Positions 9,869-16,763 of a DNA stretch of 16,763 nucleotides are shown here, piece after piece; the stretch's first letter is position 1; each line of letters begins with the position of its first letter. A program made the position numbers and the translations under genes. The stretch is from Cyclostephanos tholiformis. Lineage: Eukaryota; Bacillariophyta; Thalassiosirophyceae; Thalassiosirales; Thalassiosiraceae. Location of the stretch: positions 1 to 16,763 of the forward strand of contig JALLPB010001159.1 in NCBI GenBank assembly GCA_036939975.1. Direction: 5' to 3'. The notes beneath the pieces are model-generated. The model searched no databases, was not told the origin of the DNA, and saw only the letters and a program-made list of their open reading frames with translations.

Positions 9869-9915
9869 CCTACGACGTAATGACTCCCGTTGTTGCTTAT
9901 TAACTTAAATTAGTA

Positions 9916-11362
9916 TTACGCTATACCCTCCTCTTCGTTCAATTCGTTTACAATGATTGTGTCTGGCTCGTTTGGGTCGTCTCCGACCATCGCGTCGTCT
10001 CCATCGAACTCTCCATCGTCACCGAACACTCCAAAATAGGAGTACCCCGTCTTTCTCCACGAATTCTTGAGGGTATCGTCAACGATGTTCGCCGCGGCAG
10101 CAACGATCCAATTTGCTACGTCGCGGCGAGTGGTGTTGGGGATTGGTTGGTCGGGGTCCTGGTTGAGGAGCCAAGTATTATACTCGGTCCTCAACTTGGC
10201 CTTGAATGCCTTGTTGTACCCCACGTCGACCGGCTGGAGGAGACCGGTGCATCCGGGTGGAATGAACTCCACCTGGACGCCAAGATCCTGGATCCTGTTG
10301 ACGACGGTGGCCGTCATGTGCACCGAGAAGGAGTCGAGGAAGAGGATGGGTATGACTCCTTCCGGGGCGGTTGCAACGTACGGTGCAAGGATCTCATCGA
10401 TCCACTTGATCATCGTAGGCTGATCAAACCATGCCTTGTCTTGGCACGCATAGATTAGCTCCGTTGGAAGCGTCGAGAGCTCCCGACGTGCAATTTGCCC
10501 GTCGGGTTTACCTAAATAAACGAAAAGAGACAAGACGAGACGAGCGAGAAGAATAATGTAAGTCCTCGTGAAACGAATTTGTACAGCAGTATACGAACTC
10601 ACCTTTAAACACCACCATTTGCTGCACACGTCGGCCCGAAGCAGTTACCGTGACTGCTACCGTCACACGCTTCGAATCAGCTGCGGACGTGCGTAGATTG
10701 ACAGTGCGTGTGCCAACGCGATCGATGGTCATGCGAAAATCCATCGCATGGAACACCGGGGTCTGATCCATGTTGATGATGAAGTCGGGATCGCGGTTTC
10801 GTTCCTGCAAAATTGGACGAATGTAGGCGAGGAATTCGAGGGCCTCGCCCTCTACCTCGCTGGGATGACGCTGTGCCTTGTGGGTGGCCATGCGATGCAC
10901 GAGGCGGTGCTTCGTCATCCAGCGGGAGATGGACTGCTTCACCGCATATTCGGACTTGGTTTCCAGCTCGGGAATCAGTGACCGGGCCTTACGCACTAGC
11001 GCGATGCGGTTAACAGGAAGGCCCTTGCTGCGCCAAGTATCAATGAAGTGAAGCAGATCCTGCGTAACAACCTTCAGGATACTGCTAGGACCCGCATGTA
11101 CAATGAGTGCATCGGGCCTGGTTATGGCAGCGAACGCATCTTCTTTCTTCCTCCAGCGGGAAATCATGGAATTGTTGAGGCCCAAGGCAGACGATGCCTC
11201 GCTGTAGGTGAGGGCCTCTTCTTCGACCATTTTCTTGATAACACGAAGGATCTTGAGCTTCTCGCCAGTGCTGTAGGCAGGGCGCCTGCAGACTCTGGTA
11301 TTGATTCGTTCAAGAGAACGGCTGTGACTGATGCCGCTCTTGTTGTAGAGATGGACTTTCAT
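9916..11362 (-). CDS. pogo/Tigger-like DDE transposase, two exons
   Basis: Cut-and-paste transposase of the pogo/Tigger group (DDE_1 domain, as in jerky and CENP-B relatives). Exon 1 is 11362-10603, a 91-bp GT-AG intron covers 10602-10512, and exon 2 is 10511-9916, giving 451 aa; the join makes VFKG-KPDGQ. Residues about 27-76 form a helix-turn-helix (EKLKILRVIKKMVEEE...YSEASSALGLNNSMISRW). A second DNA-binding region probably spans about 100-165. The catalytic acidic residues are all present: Asp199 in FIINMDQTPVF, Asp313 in ILFLDSFSVH and Asp349 in PPGCTGLLQPVDVGYNKAF. The last two are 36 apart, as expected for this group. A strongly acidic tail (about 418-448) ends the protein. The ATG at 11362 follows an A-rich stretch and gives a full N-terminal domain. 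No frameshift or stop interrupts the gene, so it could still be active or recently so. Confidence 0.94.
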
Positions 11363-11574
11363 GTTTTTTTATGAAAAGAAGGAAACATTGACGGGTTGTG
11401 TTCAGGTTGTGTCATGTCAAGGATGTACTCAGGAACAGGTACAGTATTGAGCGGCAACAAACTGGTGCGCCAAAAAGAAGTATTAGATTGGATTTACGTT
11501 GGAACCATACAAAAAACTATTTTCGCGCCAGCCCGGCAATTAGAGTACTCTCTTTCTGAAAAGTGCTGTTTTCG
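11363..11574. other. Presumed 5' flank and promoter of the transposase inside the element
   Basis: No gene is seen between the transposase start and the right inverted repeat. It probably holds the transposase promoter and leader on the minus strand. An open frame on the plus strand (11396-11602) has no recognisable domain. Confidence 0.5.
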
Positions 11575-11608
11575 ATTGTTATGGCCGCGTGTTCGACGGT
11601 AGGTAGAG
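11575..11608 (-). repeat. Right terminal/subterminal inverted repeat of the transposon
   Basis: Read on the minus strand, this arm is CTCTACCTACC, GTC, then an 18-mer (11592-11575) matching 17 of 18 bases of 8851-8868. Only one GCGGCCATA copy is present here, against two on the left. TA follows at 11609-11610. Confidence 0.75.
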
Positions 11609-11610
11609 TA

Positions 11611-12600
11611 AAAAGGGGGTATGTAGGATAGTAGGGGACCATACGTCGTTTCGGCGGGAGTCAAATCTCCAACCAGACAGACCGCCCCCCCTAATTAGAG
11701 GTCATTTGAGTGGGCTTAAACTCAAAATTTGGGGGGATCGCCAGGGGGATGAAGTCATATGTTGTAGCACTCCGATTGCCCAAAAATCGCCCCATCCCAA
11801 TTTGGGGGGATCTTTGGGGGGCATTTCCCCGGCAAAAATTCATTTTTTGCCCCCAAAAGTGCCACTGTAGGCCTCTACAGAGAGCCTGGTACAATAATAC
11901 CCCAGCCCTCCCTCTTCCGCCCCGCCCCGCCCCGCCCCGCCCCTTCTCCTCTTTTTCTTTCATCATCAGCCATGGCCGAAGCCGAAGCTCCTCCTCCTCC
12001 CCGTGCCTTCTCCTCACGCCCCCATCATCATCCTGTGCCCCTCGCCTCGCCATCATCATCAACGTACTTGGTTGTGAATTCCACCGGAACTGCACCCCTT
12101 GCTGGGGGGTCAAGAAAGTTCCGTCGGAAAAATGTTGGAAGAAAAATTATGGTTTCTTGTCCAAACATCGGAATTGGAATTTCCAATTTTGGAATCCCGG
12201 AATATTATGTACGTAGGACTTAGTATTACAACTCGATGCCAAGAAACCACTCGCCACAAGGGCCCGCCTAAAATAATAAAGGACACTCTATATTCTACTG
12301 GGTTCACTCGGGGGTTGTGCGGGGTGGATTGTTGTGTGGTAGGGTAGGTGGTTGGACCACCACCCGTAACTAACTTGGTATGCCTGCTTCCGGTTCCCTG
12401 CCGACCACCCCCTGGCATCCTCAGATGTGCCACACTGTTGGCTAGCGACGCTTGGCGTGGATGGACCAAAATCTGCCGACGATGTCAGAATCTGGGATAT
12501 TTTTAGGGTGGGAGGGGCGGGTTTTGTGGTTGGGTTGGTGGTCGGATGACTATGCGGTATTTGAATGACTGCCCCCCGGAAATCATCAGAGGCAGCCCCC
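11611..12600. other. Non-coding, G-run-rich repetitive region
   Basis: No gene is supported, although long open frames exist on both strands because the DNA is low in complexity. A 14-bp direct repeat, AATTTGGGGGGATC, occurs at 11726-11739 and 11799-11812. A CCCCG microsatellite of about five units lies near 11918-11943. A 17-nt palindrome (AATTGGAA, T, TTCCAATT) lies at 12172-12188. The stretch from 11640 to 11890 looks like transposon-derived sequence. Confidence 0.5.
11649..11686 (+). repeat. Dispersed GGCGGGA...CCAACCAGACAGAC motif, copy 1
   Basis: The motif runs from GGCGGGAG through a variable 7-nt core to TCCAACCAGACAGAC. Copy 3 at 14145-14181 has the same two blocks in inverted orientation (8 and 15 identical bases). 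Copy 2 inside the MITE at 13204-13240 is more diverged. Shared blocks at three sites point to a transposon family end. Confidence 0.7.
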
Positions 12601-13166
12601 CATGCAGACAACAATCTGGACAACGTTGCGAGACGTCATTGCATTGGCAGTGGCAGTCAATGCATTTGGCCAATCGAGGAAGGCCAGCAGACGTGTCCGC
12701 GCCATGATCGATATCGTCGTCCGGCCCAGCCGCCGCTGCCGGCAGCTCGTTGTACCAAATGCGGCGATGATGCGGACGGTGCAGCCACAGCCCCAATCAG
12801 AAGGGGGGCATGATGAGATTGAGGGGTCGAGTTCTGGGGGAAGGAGAATAAGAATGAATCAAGTCGATGTTGCCGTCGGCTGCCGCTGTCTCCAGCAGCA
12901 GCGAGGGCAACAGCTGCAGCGGAAGCAACAGCAAACAGCAGCAGTGGAAGCAACAGAGGAGCAACTGCGGCAGCAAGAGCAGCAGTGGCAGCCAAGGGCA
13001 AGGGCAAGGGCAAGGAGGAGGGCGAGAGCAAGGGTGAGTGCGAGGGAGGGGGCGAGGGAGGGTGGGGGTGGGGGTGAGGGCAAGAGCAAGGGCCTTTTCT
13101 CTGCTCTCTTCTCTCTCACTATTCATAAAATAATTCTAACACCAACTCATTGATTGTTGTTACCAT
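12601..13166. other. Low-complexity CAG-rich and GGGCAA/GAGGG tract
   Basis: From about 12890 the plus strand is rich in CAG/CAA, then in AAGGGC and GAGGG units, ending with dense G-runs at 13043-13080. This gives long Gln/Arg-rich frames on the plus strand and Leu/Pro-rich ones on the minus strand. None shows a domain, a credible start context or introns, so they are treated as by-products of composition. A short Cys-rich frame on the minus strand (12503-12796, CIDCHCQCN..RCPDCC) is noted but not called. Confidence 0.5.
13043..13080 (+). other. Potential G-quadruplex tract
   Basis: At least six runs of three or more G, separated by 1-4 nt spacers, end in GGGTGGGGGTGGGGGTGAGGG. This meets the usual G3+N1-7 quadruplex rule on the plus strand. 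No adjacent gene start is known, so any role is open. Confidence 0.65.
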
Positions 13167-13476
13167 AATATAAGACTGATAGAATTAAAAGGAAACGTTT
13201 GCGATTTGGCGGGAAAATTTTCTCAATCCGGACAGACCACGTAGGACATCAACTAAAATTGCCATATCTCTTTTTCCAGAAGGTCTCTCGAATTGTCTGG
13301 TACACCGAACAAAAGCCTACAAAATCCTTTTTTTCAACGGCTTCTTATATTTTTTCAGTTGTAGAGATTCCCACATATGTATGTGGTCAAAGTTAAGTAA
13401 CGCTTCAGCAATTTTTGTATGTCAAATGCTCCGCCAAATTGCAAACGTTTCCTTTTAATTCTATCAGTCTTATATT
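13167..13476. mobile_element. 310-bp MITE with 46-bp terminal inverted repeats
   Basis: 13167-13212 and 13431-13476 are inverted copies that match at 45 of 46 positions. The outer part reads AAGACTGATAGAATTAAAAG and the inner part ends in TTTGGCGG. The roughly 218-bp interior encodes nothing recognisable. Short length, near-identical long inverted ends and no coding capacity define a miniature inverted-repeat element. The outermost bases are themselves palindromic (AATATA / TATATT), which makes the target duplication ambiguous; TA next to AAGACTG is one option. The left arm's inner edge holds copy 2 of the dispersed GGCGGGA motif. Near-identity of the arms suggests a fairly recent insertion or maintenance by hairpin repair. 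Confidence 0.88.
13204..13240 (+). repeat. Dispersed GGCGGGA...GACAGACC motif, copy 2 (within MITE)
   Basis: TTTGGCGGGA is followed by CTCAATCCGGACAGACC. It matches copy 1 at about 22 of 31 positions. It straddles the inner edge of the MITE left arm, linking the MITE to copies 1 and 3. Confidence 0.6.
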
Positions 13477-13528
13477 GTTTTGTACGTATTTTTTGCCTCT
13501 CTGGATTTTTCTGCTCCAGAGCTCCCAT

Positions 13529-13590
13529 CAAAAGGACATCTACTGGCAACATGTAAATTTTCTGCTATCGTACCAGTAGATGTCCTTTTG
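13529..13590. repeat. Hairpin with perfect 18-bp stem and 26-nt loop
   Basis: CAAAAGGACATCTACTGG (13529-13546) is the exact reverse complement of 13573-13590; the loop is 13547-13572. A perfect stem this long next to the MITE suggests a tiny inverted-repeat element or a structured transcript. No pol III signals or seed conservation can be judged here. Confidence 0.85.
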
Positions 13591-13963
13591 GCACGAGCAA
13601 TTACCATGCCAGCAGAAATGGCAAGAGGAGTATTCCGATGAAAAAATTTGGAAAAAACTTGGCGGGAACATAGTTCTGTCAGGATGATAGTTGGCAGGAA
13701 CAACAATTCCAATCGGAATCGGAACCGGAACCGGAACCGGAACCGGAACCGGAACCGGACTCGGAAAAAATTGGGTCACAAAAGGATCTGAAATCGGAAA
13801 TTCTCCAGAATTCTTTTGAATTCCGCTCGGAATTCACAACCGTGCTAAGATTCTGGGGGGGGAAATTTGGGCTTGTCAGTTCTCACCAAAAAACTCCGGT
13901 GTATGGTACTTTTATGTGTCACAACCTAATGGTTGTGCATGCAAAGAAGAGAAAAATACAGAA
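13591..13963. other. Non-coding stretch with GGAACC microsatellite
   Basis: No gene is seen. The stretch includes TTGGCGGGAACATAG near 13659, another GGCGGGA match, then the hexanucleotide array and a run of GAATTC-like half palindromes (about 13800-13832). Confidence 0.55.
13721..13759. repeat. (GGAACC)6 microsatellite
   Basis: Six perfect GGAACC units plus GGA, preceded by diverged GGAATC units. On the minus strand this reads as a Pro-Val dipeptide run, which is a by-product of the repeat. Confidence 0.93.
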
Positions 13964-14010
13964 TAACCCTAACCCTAACCCATCCATTAACCCTCAACCT
14001 AACCCTAAAC
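13964..14010. repeat. Short interstitial telomere-like tract (CCCTAA)
   Basis: AACCCTAACCCTAACC, a CATCCATT interruption, then AACCCTCAACCTAACCCTAAACC. These are perfect and near-perfect units of the TTAGGG-type telomere repeat (C-rich strand on +). The tract is too short and degenerate to be a chromosome end, and DNA continues on both sides. Confidence 0.75.
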
Positions 14011-14144
14011 CAATGCAATACCAGCCTTAGCAATGTTGTGAGTTATATTTATCCTTACCAGCACATGTGATGTTGCATTTTATGCTTACCACTGTGGAAA
14101 CAACTCTAAATTGAGTTTATGCAAACTAAGTTTTATTTTGGACA

Positions 14145-14181
14145 TTGTCTGTCTGGTTGGATTTTCTGCTCCCGCCAAATT
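14145..14181 (-). repeat. Dispersed GGCGGGA...CCAACCAGACAGAC motif, copy 3
   Basis: Read on the minus strand: AATTTGGCGGGAG, a 7-nt core, then TCCAACCAGACAGAC. It is inverted relative to copy 1 at 11649 and shares both conserved blocks with it, so the pair could mark the two ends of a 2.5-kb non-autonomous element that encloses the MITE. Confidence 0.7.
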
Positions 14182-14287
14182 GGTCAATGTGACGTTTTAG
14201 AAATATCGGTAAAAGGCACAACTGGCGAAAAGTAAGTTGCCAGTGTAAGTATGGACAGACTGTCATCAGCAGACAGACTGATCCTGG

Positions 14288-14345
14288 ATCTTATCTATCT
14301 TGAAGACAGATAGAATATCTAATCTTATCTATCTTGAAGACAGAT
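14288..14345. repeat. 24-bp direct repeat pair, each copy an imperfect palindrome
   Basis: The 24-mer at 14288-14311 recurs exactly at 14322-14345 (34-bp period). Each copy contains ATCT.TCTT.AAGA.AGAT, a near-palindrome able to fold. The flanks GATCCTGGATC on the left and GATCCTGATG on the right share GATCCTG. Confidence 0.85.
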
Positions 14346-16000
14346 GGAAGATCCTGATGTAGGCAGATACGCCCCATAGTACATGGAATTCCTTCGTAGG
14401 ATAAAGATCCTATGCAAAGCCAAGTAAGATATAGAATTCTACACTTTGACACAGACAAAAACAAAAATGTAGTCTTATATGCTCATAAGTTTGATTTATC
14501 CAATACTTCATTCCCTTGCCATTCTTTCTTTGCCTCACCCAAAAAGACCTCGGACACAACACAACAACAATGGCTCAACTCCTGAAATCTGGCGTGCATT
14601 AATGGCAGTTATCTCTTGCATATTCTTTATGAGATAGCCACCATGCTTGGTGTTTGACCACAAAAGAATGATTTGGACAGGTAGACGCAGGGCAACAGTG
14701 GGGAGTTAATAGCATGCCATGTCATTATCTTGCATGTTGGGATCTAGGCTATTGTTCACGCTGCTAAAAAGGATTGGGTGTAGTCATCACCCACAAACCT
14801 CTTCATCAATATGTGGTCAAGCTCCAATAGCCTCATGTTGTGCCAATTAGGATTCACGATGGTTGTGGCAAGATATTGTGGGTAACATGTGAGGTTCGAT
14901 GATTTGGGAAAACAAGTGTCATGAAGTACTGCAGGTGCAGGTATTGTGCACAAAACAAATGATGACCATACTCAAACATGGGCATGTTACATATAAAACT
15001 CATCAGAAGGACCTTGTCTAAGTGACTGTGCACTCTGCTGGGTCAGTCTAGTGTAGATGTAGACATAATGAATTAAGGGTCCAATTATCAAATTGACTCA
15101 TCATGGGTGTTTTTTTGTTACTTTAGGGATGCGGCAAATTAAACATTAAACAGGTACCTATAAACACTCTCACTGTGTCCCAGGGGATGGACGGATGGAC
15201 AGACAGGCACACGGACAGATATTTCTTCATTATTCCACCCCTCACTGGGAACTACCCTCCAAAAGGTGAAAAAACATCTCAAGCCAACAGGGCTTCAGTG
15301 TCTTTTTTTTGGTCATGTTAAACCATGGTAATGAGGGGTGTCAATATTCAGGTATCTCACTCCATGGGAGCTCGTATTGTGGTGCTTCTTGAGTTGGAAC
15401 CCTGATAATTTTTATCTCGTTAATCTCTTATACTATTTTCCCTTAAAAATAGGGTAATCATTGCCAAGCAGGCATCACTTTTGAGGCAACAACTACTTAA
15501 TTTTCATCCTTCATTTCAAAACTATCGTACTTGAAAATAGGTAGTGTGTGCATCCTCGGTCAATTTTGTTTCCAGTCTGCAACAGAGGAACTCTACAACA
15601 TCGGTCCGATTGGGTTTCCCGCCAAACCCATTTATCATATCTGGAAGGGGAAAATCTAAAGTAATGTCCTTTATCGCTATCCTTTGTTCTTTGTACGTGT
15701 GAATCAGTACGACAATTATTTTCTCGCAAAATAAAGAGAATCACTCTCGAAATCGGCGAATTGAATTTGCTGCCAACACAGGATGGAAACCACACTGAGC
15801 ACAAACACGATTCCTCATATAATTGCTCCTGTTAATTCCACAAGAGTTGATATAAGCTCATTGTCCCATATATTAAAACAAAAAGATCAGACCAGAAAAG
15901 AAATAACATTAATACAAAGAGAACTGACAAGAAAAGATACATTGCCAAAAAGCTGCTAGCCAGCGAAAGAAAACGAAAGAAATCAAAGCATAGCACCACG

Positions 16001-16763
16001 ATGAGTGGAAGTGGACGTCACGATGACAGGAACTTGGGCGCGAGATCGGGTGGAACAGTCGTCTTGGCGGCCTTATTTGGAGCGATTCTCGTCGGCGGTG
16101 CCTTCGCTGTAGAATATCGTGGTCTTGGCGCGCTTAGGGGGGGGATCCGCAAGGGCGGCAGCGGTAGCGTCGACGAAGTCACGATGAGACAAAGACTTGA
16201 AGAGGTGACGGCGATTCCTGCAGGGGCAGAGAATGGTGGCATCCTGCCAAAAGAGGGGCTAAAGCGTTATCTTCAAGAAAATCTGCCTACATCCAATCCA
16301 TCATCTGATCCATCATCCAATCCCTCATCCAATCCCTCATCCAATCCCTCATCCAATCCCTCATCCAATCCCTCATCTAAGCCGTCGGAGGGTCCCAGTG
16401 TTTCATCCAATCCTACGGTGTCGTCTCAGCCGACGGTGTCATCCAATCCATCTGAGAGTCCCAGCATATCCTCGGCACCATCGGTCTCGTCCAAGCCGAC
16501 GGTGTCATCCAAGCCGACGGTGTCAGATGAGCCAACGGGAAGTCCCAGCATTTCGTCCGCGCCAACAGTTTCTCCCGCGCCAACGGTGTCATCCAAGCCT
16601 ACCGTGTCGGCCGAGCCAACGGGAAGTCCCAGCACATCGTCCGCCCCCACTGTATCTTTTGAGCCTACGAATTCATCCAAGCCCACCGTGTCGGCCGAGC
16701 CGACGGGGAGTCCCAGCATTTCGTCCGCTCCCACTGTATCTTTCGAGCCTACGATTTCATCCA
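16001..16763 (+). CDS. Secreted or membrane-anchored Ser/Pro/Thr-rich repeat protein, partial (3' end off window)
   Basis: 254 codons are visible and the frame is still open at the edge. Residues about 17-36 are a hydrophobic segment (GGTVVLAALFGAILVGGAFA) ending in an A-x-A site, so a signal peptide cleaved after Ala36 or an uncleaved signal anchor is likely. A short soluble part (37-96) includes LKRYLQENLPT. From residue 97 the protein is Ser/Pro/Thr repeats: first 4-residue SSNP units encoded by a near-perfect 12-bp repeat (about 16290-16380), then PTVSS.PT units arranged in an 84-bp (28-aa) higher-order period. Such mucin-like linkers are common in diatom cell-wall and surface proteins, where they are sites of O-glycosylation and often lead to a folded domain further on. 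The functional domain, if any, is beyond the window. ATG at 16001 is the first of the frame and starts a compact N-region. Confidence 0.82.
   Translation, partial: MSGSGRHDDRNLGARSGGTVVLAALFGAILVGGAFAVEYRGLGALRGGIRKGGSGSVDEVTMRQRLEEVTAIPAGAENGGILPKEGLKRYLQENLPTSNPSSDPSSNPSSNPSSNPSSNPSSNPSSKPSEGPSVSSNPTVSSQPTVSSNPSESPSISSAPSVSSKPTVSSKPTVSDEPTGSPSISSAPTVSPAPTVSSKPTVSAEPTGSPSTSSAPTVSFEPTNSSKPTVSAEPTGSPSISSAPTVSFEPTISS
16290..16763 (+). repeat. Coding tandem repeats: 12-bp units followed by 84-bp higher-order units
   Basis: About six TCATCCAATCCC-type 12-mers run from 16301 to 16380. The anchor AGTCCCAGCA then recurs at 16457, 16541, 16625 and 16709, an exact 84-bp spacing. An earlier anchor at 16391 is 66 bp away. 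All indels keep the reading frame, which supports the reading of this tract as coding. Confidence 0.88.

Larger units (their letters stand above)
8818..11608. mobile_element. Two-gene pogo/Tigger-like DNA transposon (about 2.8 kb)
   Basis: The element contains an intact-looking DDE transposase gene (-) and a convergent zinc-finger/HIRAN-like gene (+). An 18-mer at 8851-8868 is repeated in inverted orientation at 11575-11592 with one mismatch. Further out, ACCTACC and CTACCGT on the left have inverted partners at about 11596-11605. The position 11 nt outside the paired CCTACC blocks is TA on both sides (8816-8817 and 11609-11610), matching the TA target duplication typical of Tc1/mariner and pogo elements. 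The ends are therefore inferred, not proven: the outermost 4 bp pair poorly and the left arm has an extra internal copy of GCGGCCATA. The transposase family assignment is firm; the exact borders are moderate. Confidence 0.7.
14011..16000. other. Long gene-free region with decayed repeats
   Basis: I find no supportable gene in this nearly 2-kb stretch. Minus-strand frames at 14953-14756, continuing in other frames to about 14560, look like broken protein-coding sequence and may be a decayed transposon, but no domain is recognised. A purine-rich stretch (15880-16000) just before the last gene is probably its 5' leader and promoter. Short GGATGGACAGACAGG-like repetition occurs at about 15187-15215. 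No tRNA or rRNA signature is seen. Confidence 0.45.

Noticed and set aside
11710..12216. 168-aa plus-strand frame across the G-run region
   Set aside because: It crosses a CCCCG microsatellite and repeats, with no recognisable domain.
12602..13153. 183-aa Gln/Arg-rich plus-strand frame and Leu/Pro-rich minus-strand frames
   Set aside because: Both strands are open because the DNA is low-complexity. No domain, no clear start and no conservation signal are visible.
16426..16734. 102-aa minus-strand repeat protein (GLDDTVG units)
   Set aside because: This is the complement of the Ser/Pro/Thr repeats. The plus frame has a signal peptide and keeps its frame through every repeat indel.
1..16763. 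CRISPR array, tRNA or rRNA genes, prokaryotic operon
   Set aside because: No regular repeat-spacer array, no tRNA T-arm or anticodon signature and no rRNA sequence was seen; spliced genes show the DNA is eukaryotic nuclear.

Overview
The window looks like nuclear DNA of a unicellular stramenopile, most likely a diatom. The evidence is gene content and style: a TLC-type nucleotide transporter, short GT-AG introns (91-422 bp), a tail-anchored cytochrome b5, a secreted protein with Ser/Pro/Thr-rich repeats of the kind common at diatom cell surfaces, and AT-rich, repeat-laden spacers between GC-richer exons. No organelle or prokaryotic signature (operons, Shine-Dalgarno sites) is seen. The species cannot be named from the sequence alone.

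Layout. 1-1753 is gene-poor, with degenerate ATGGACATCAC tandem repeats. 1754-4105 (+) is a two-exon ATP/ADP translocase-family gene with acidic extensions at both ends (749 aa). 4564-5405 (-) is a two-exon cytochrome b5 (139 aa). 5826-8341 (+) is a three-exon acetyl-CoA synthetase (679 aa), divergent from cytochrome b5 across a 420-bp spacer. 8818-11608 is a proposed pogo/Tigger-like DNA transposon: the two flanks share inverted sequence and are bordered by TA. Inside are two convergent genes, a RanBP2-type zinc-finger protein with a HIRAN-like C-terminal region (9126-9776, +) and an intact-looking DDE transposase with one intron (9916-11362, -). 11611-16000 has no gene I can support. It holds low-complexity DNA, a 310-bp MITE with 46-bp terminal inverted repeats (13167-13476), a perfect 18-bp-stem hairpin, a GGAACC microsatellite, a short interstitial telomere-like tract, and a motif occurring three times that links the MITE to two other sites. 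16001 to the window end (+) is the start of a secreted or membrane-anchored Ser/Pro/Thr-rich repeat protein that runs off the edge.

The three housekeeping genes share themes of ATP use and lipid or acetyl-CoA metabolism. Eukaryotic neighbours need not be co-regulated, so I do not claim a pathway cluster. The most interesting unit is the two-gene transposon: a conserved-looking accessory gene lies between the same inverted ends as the transposase. Next in interest is the cluster of MITE-related sequences to its right. All intron boundaries were placed by hand, using GT-AG rules, reading-frame phase and family conservation.
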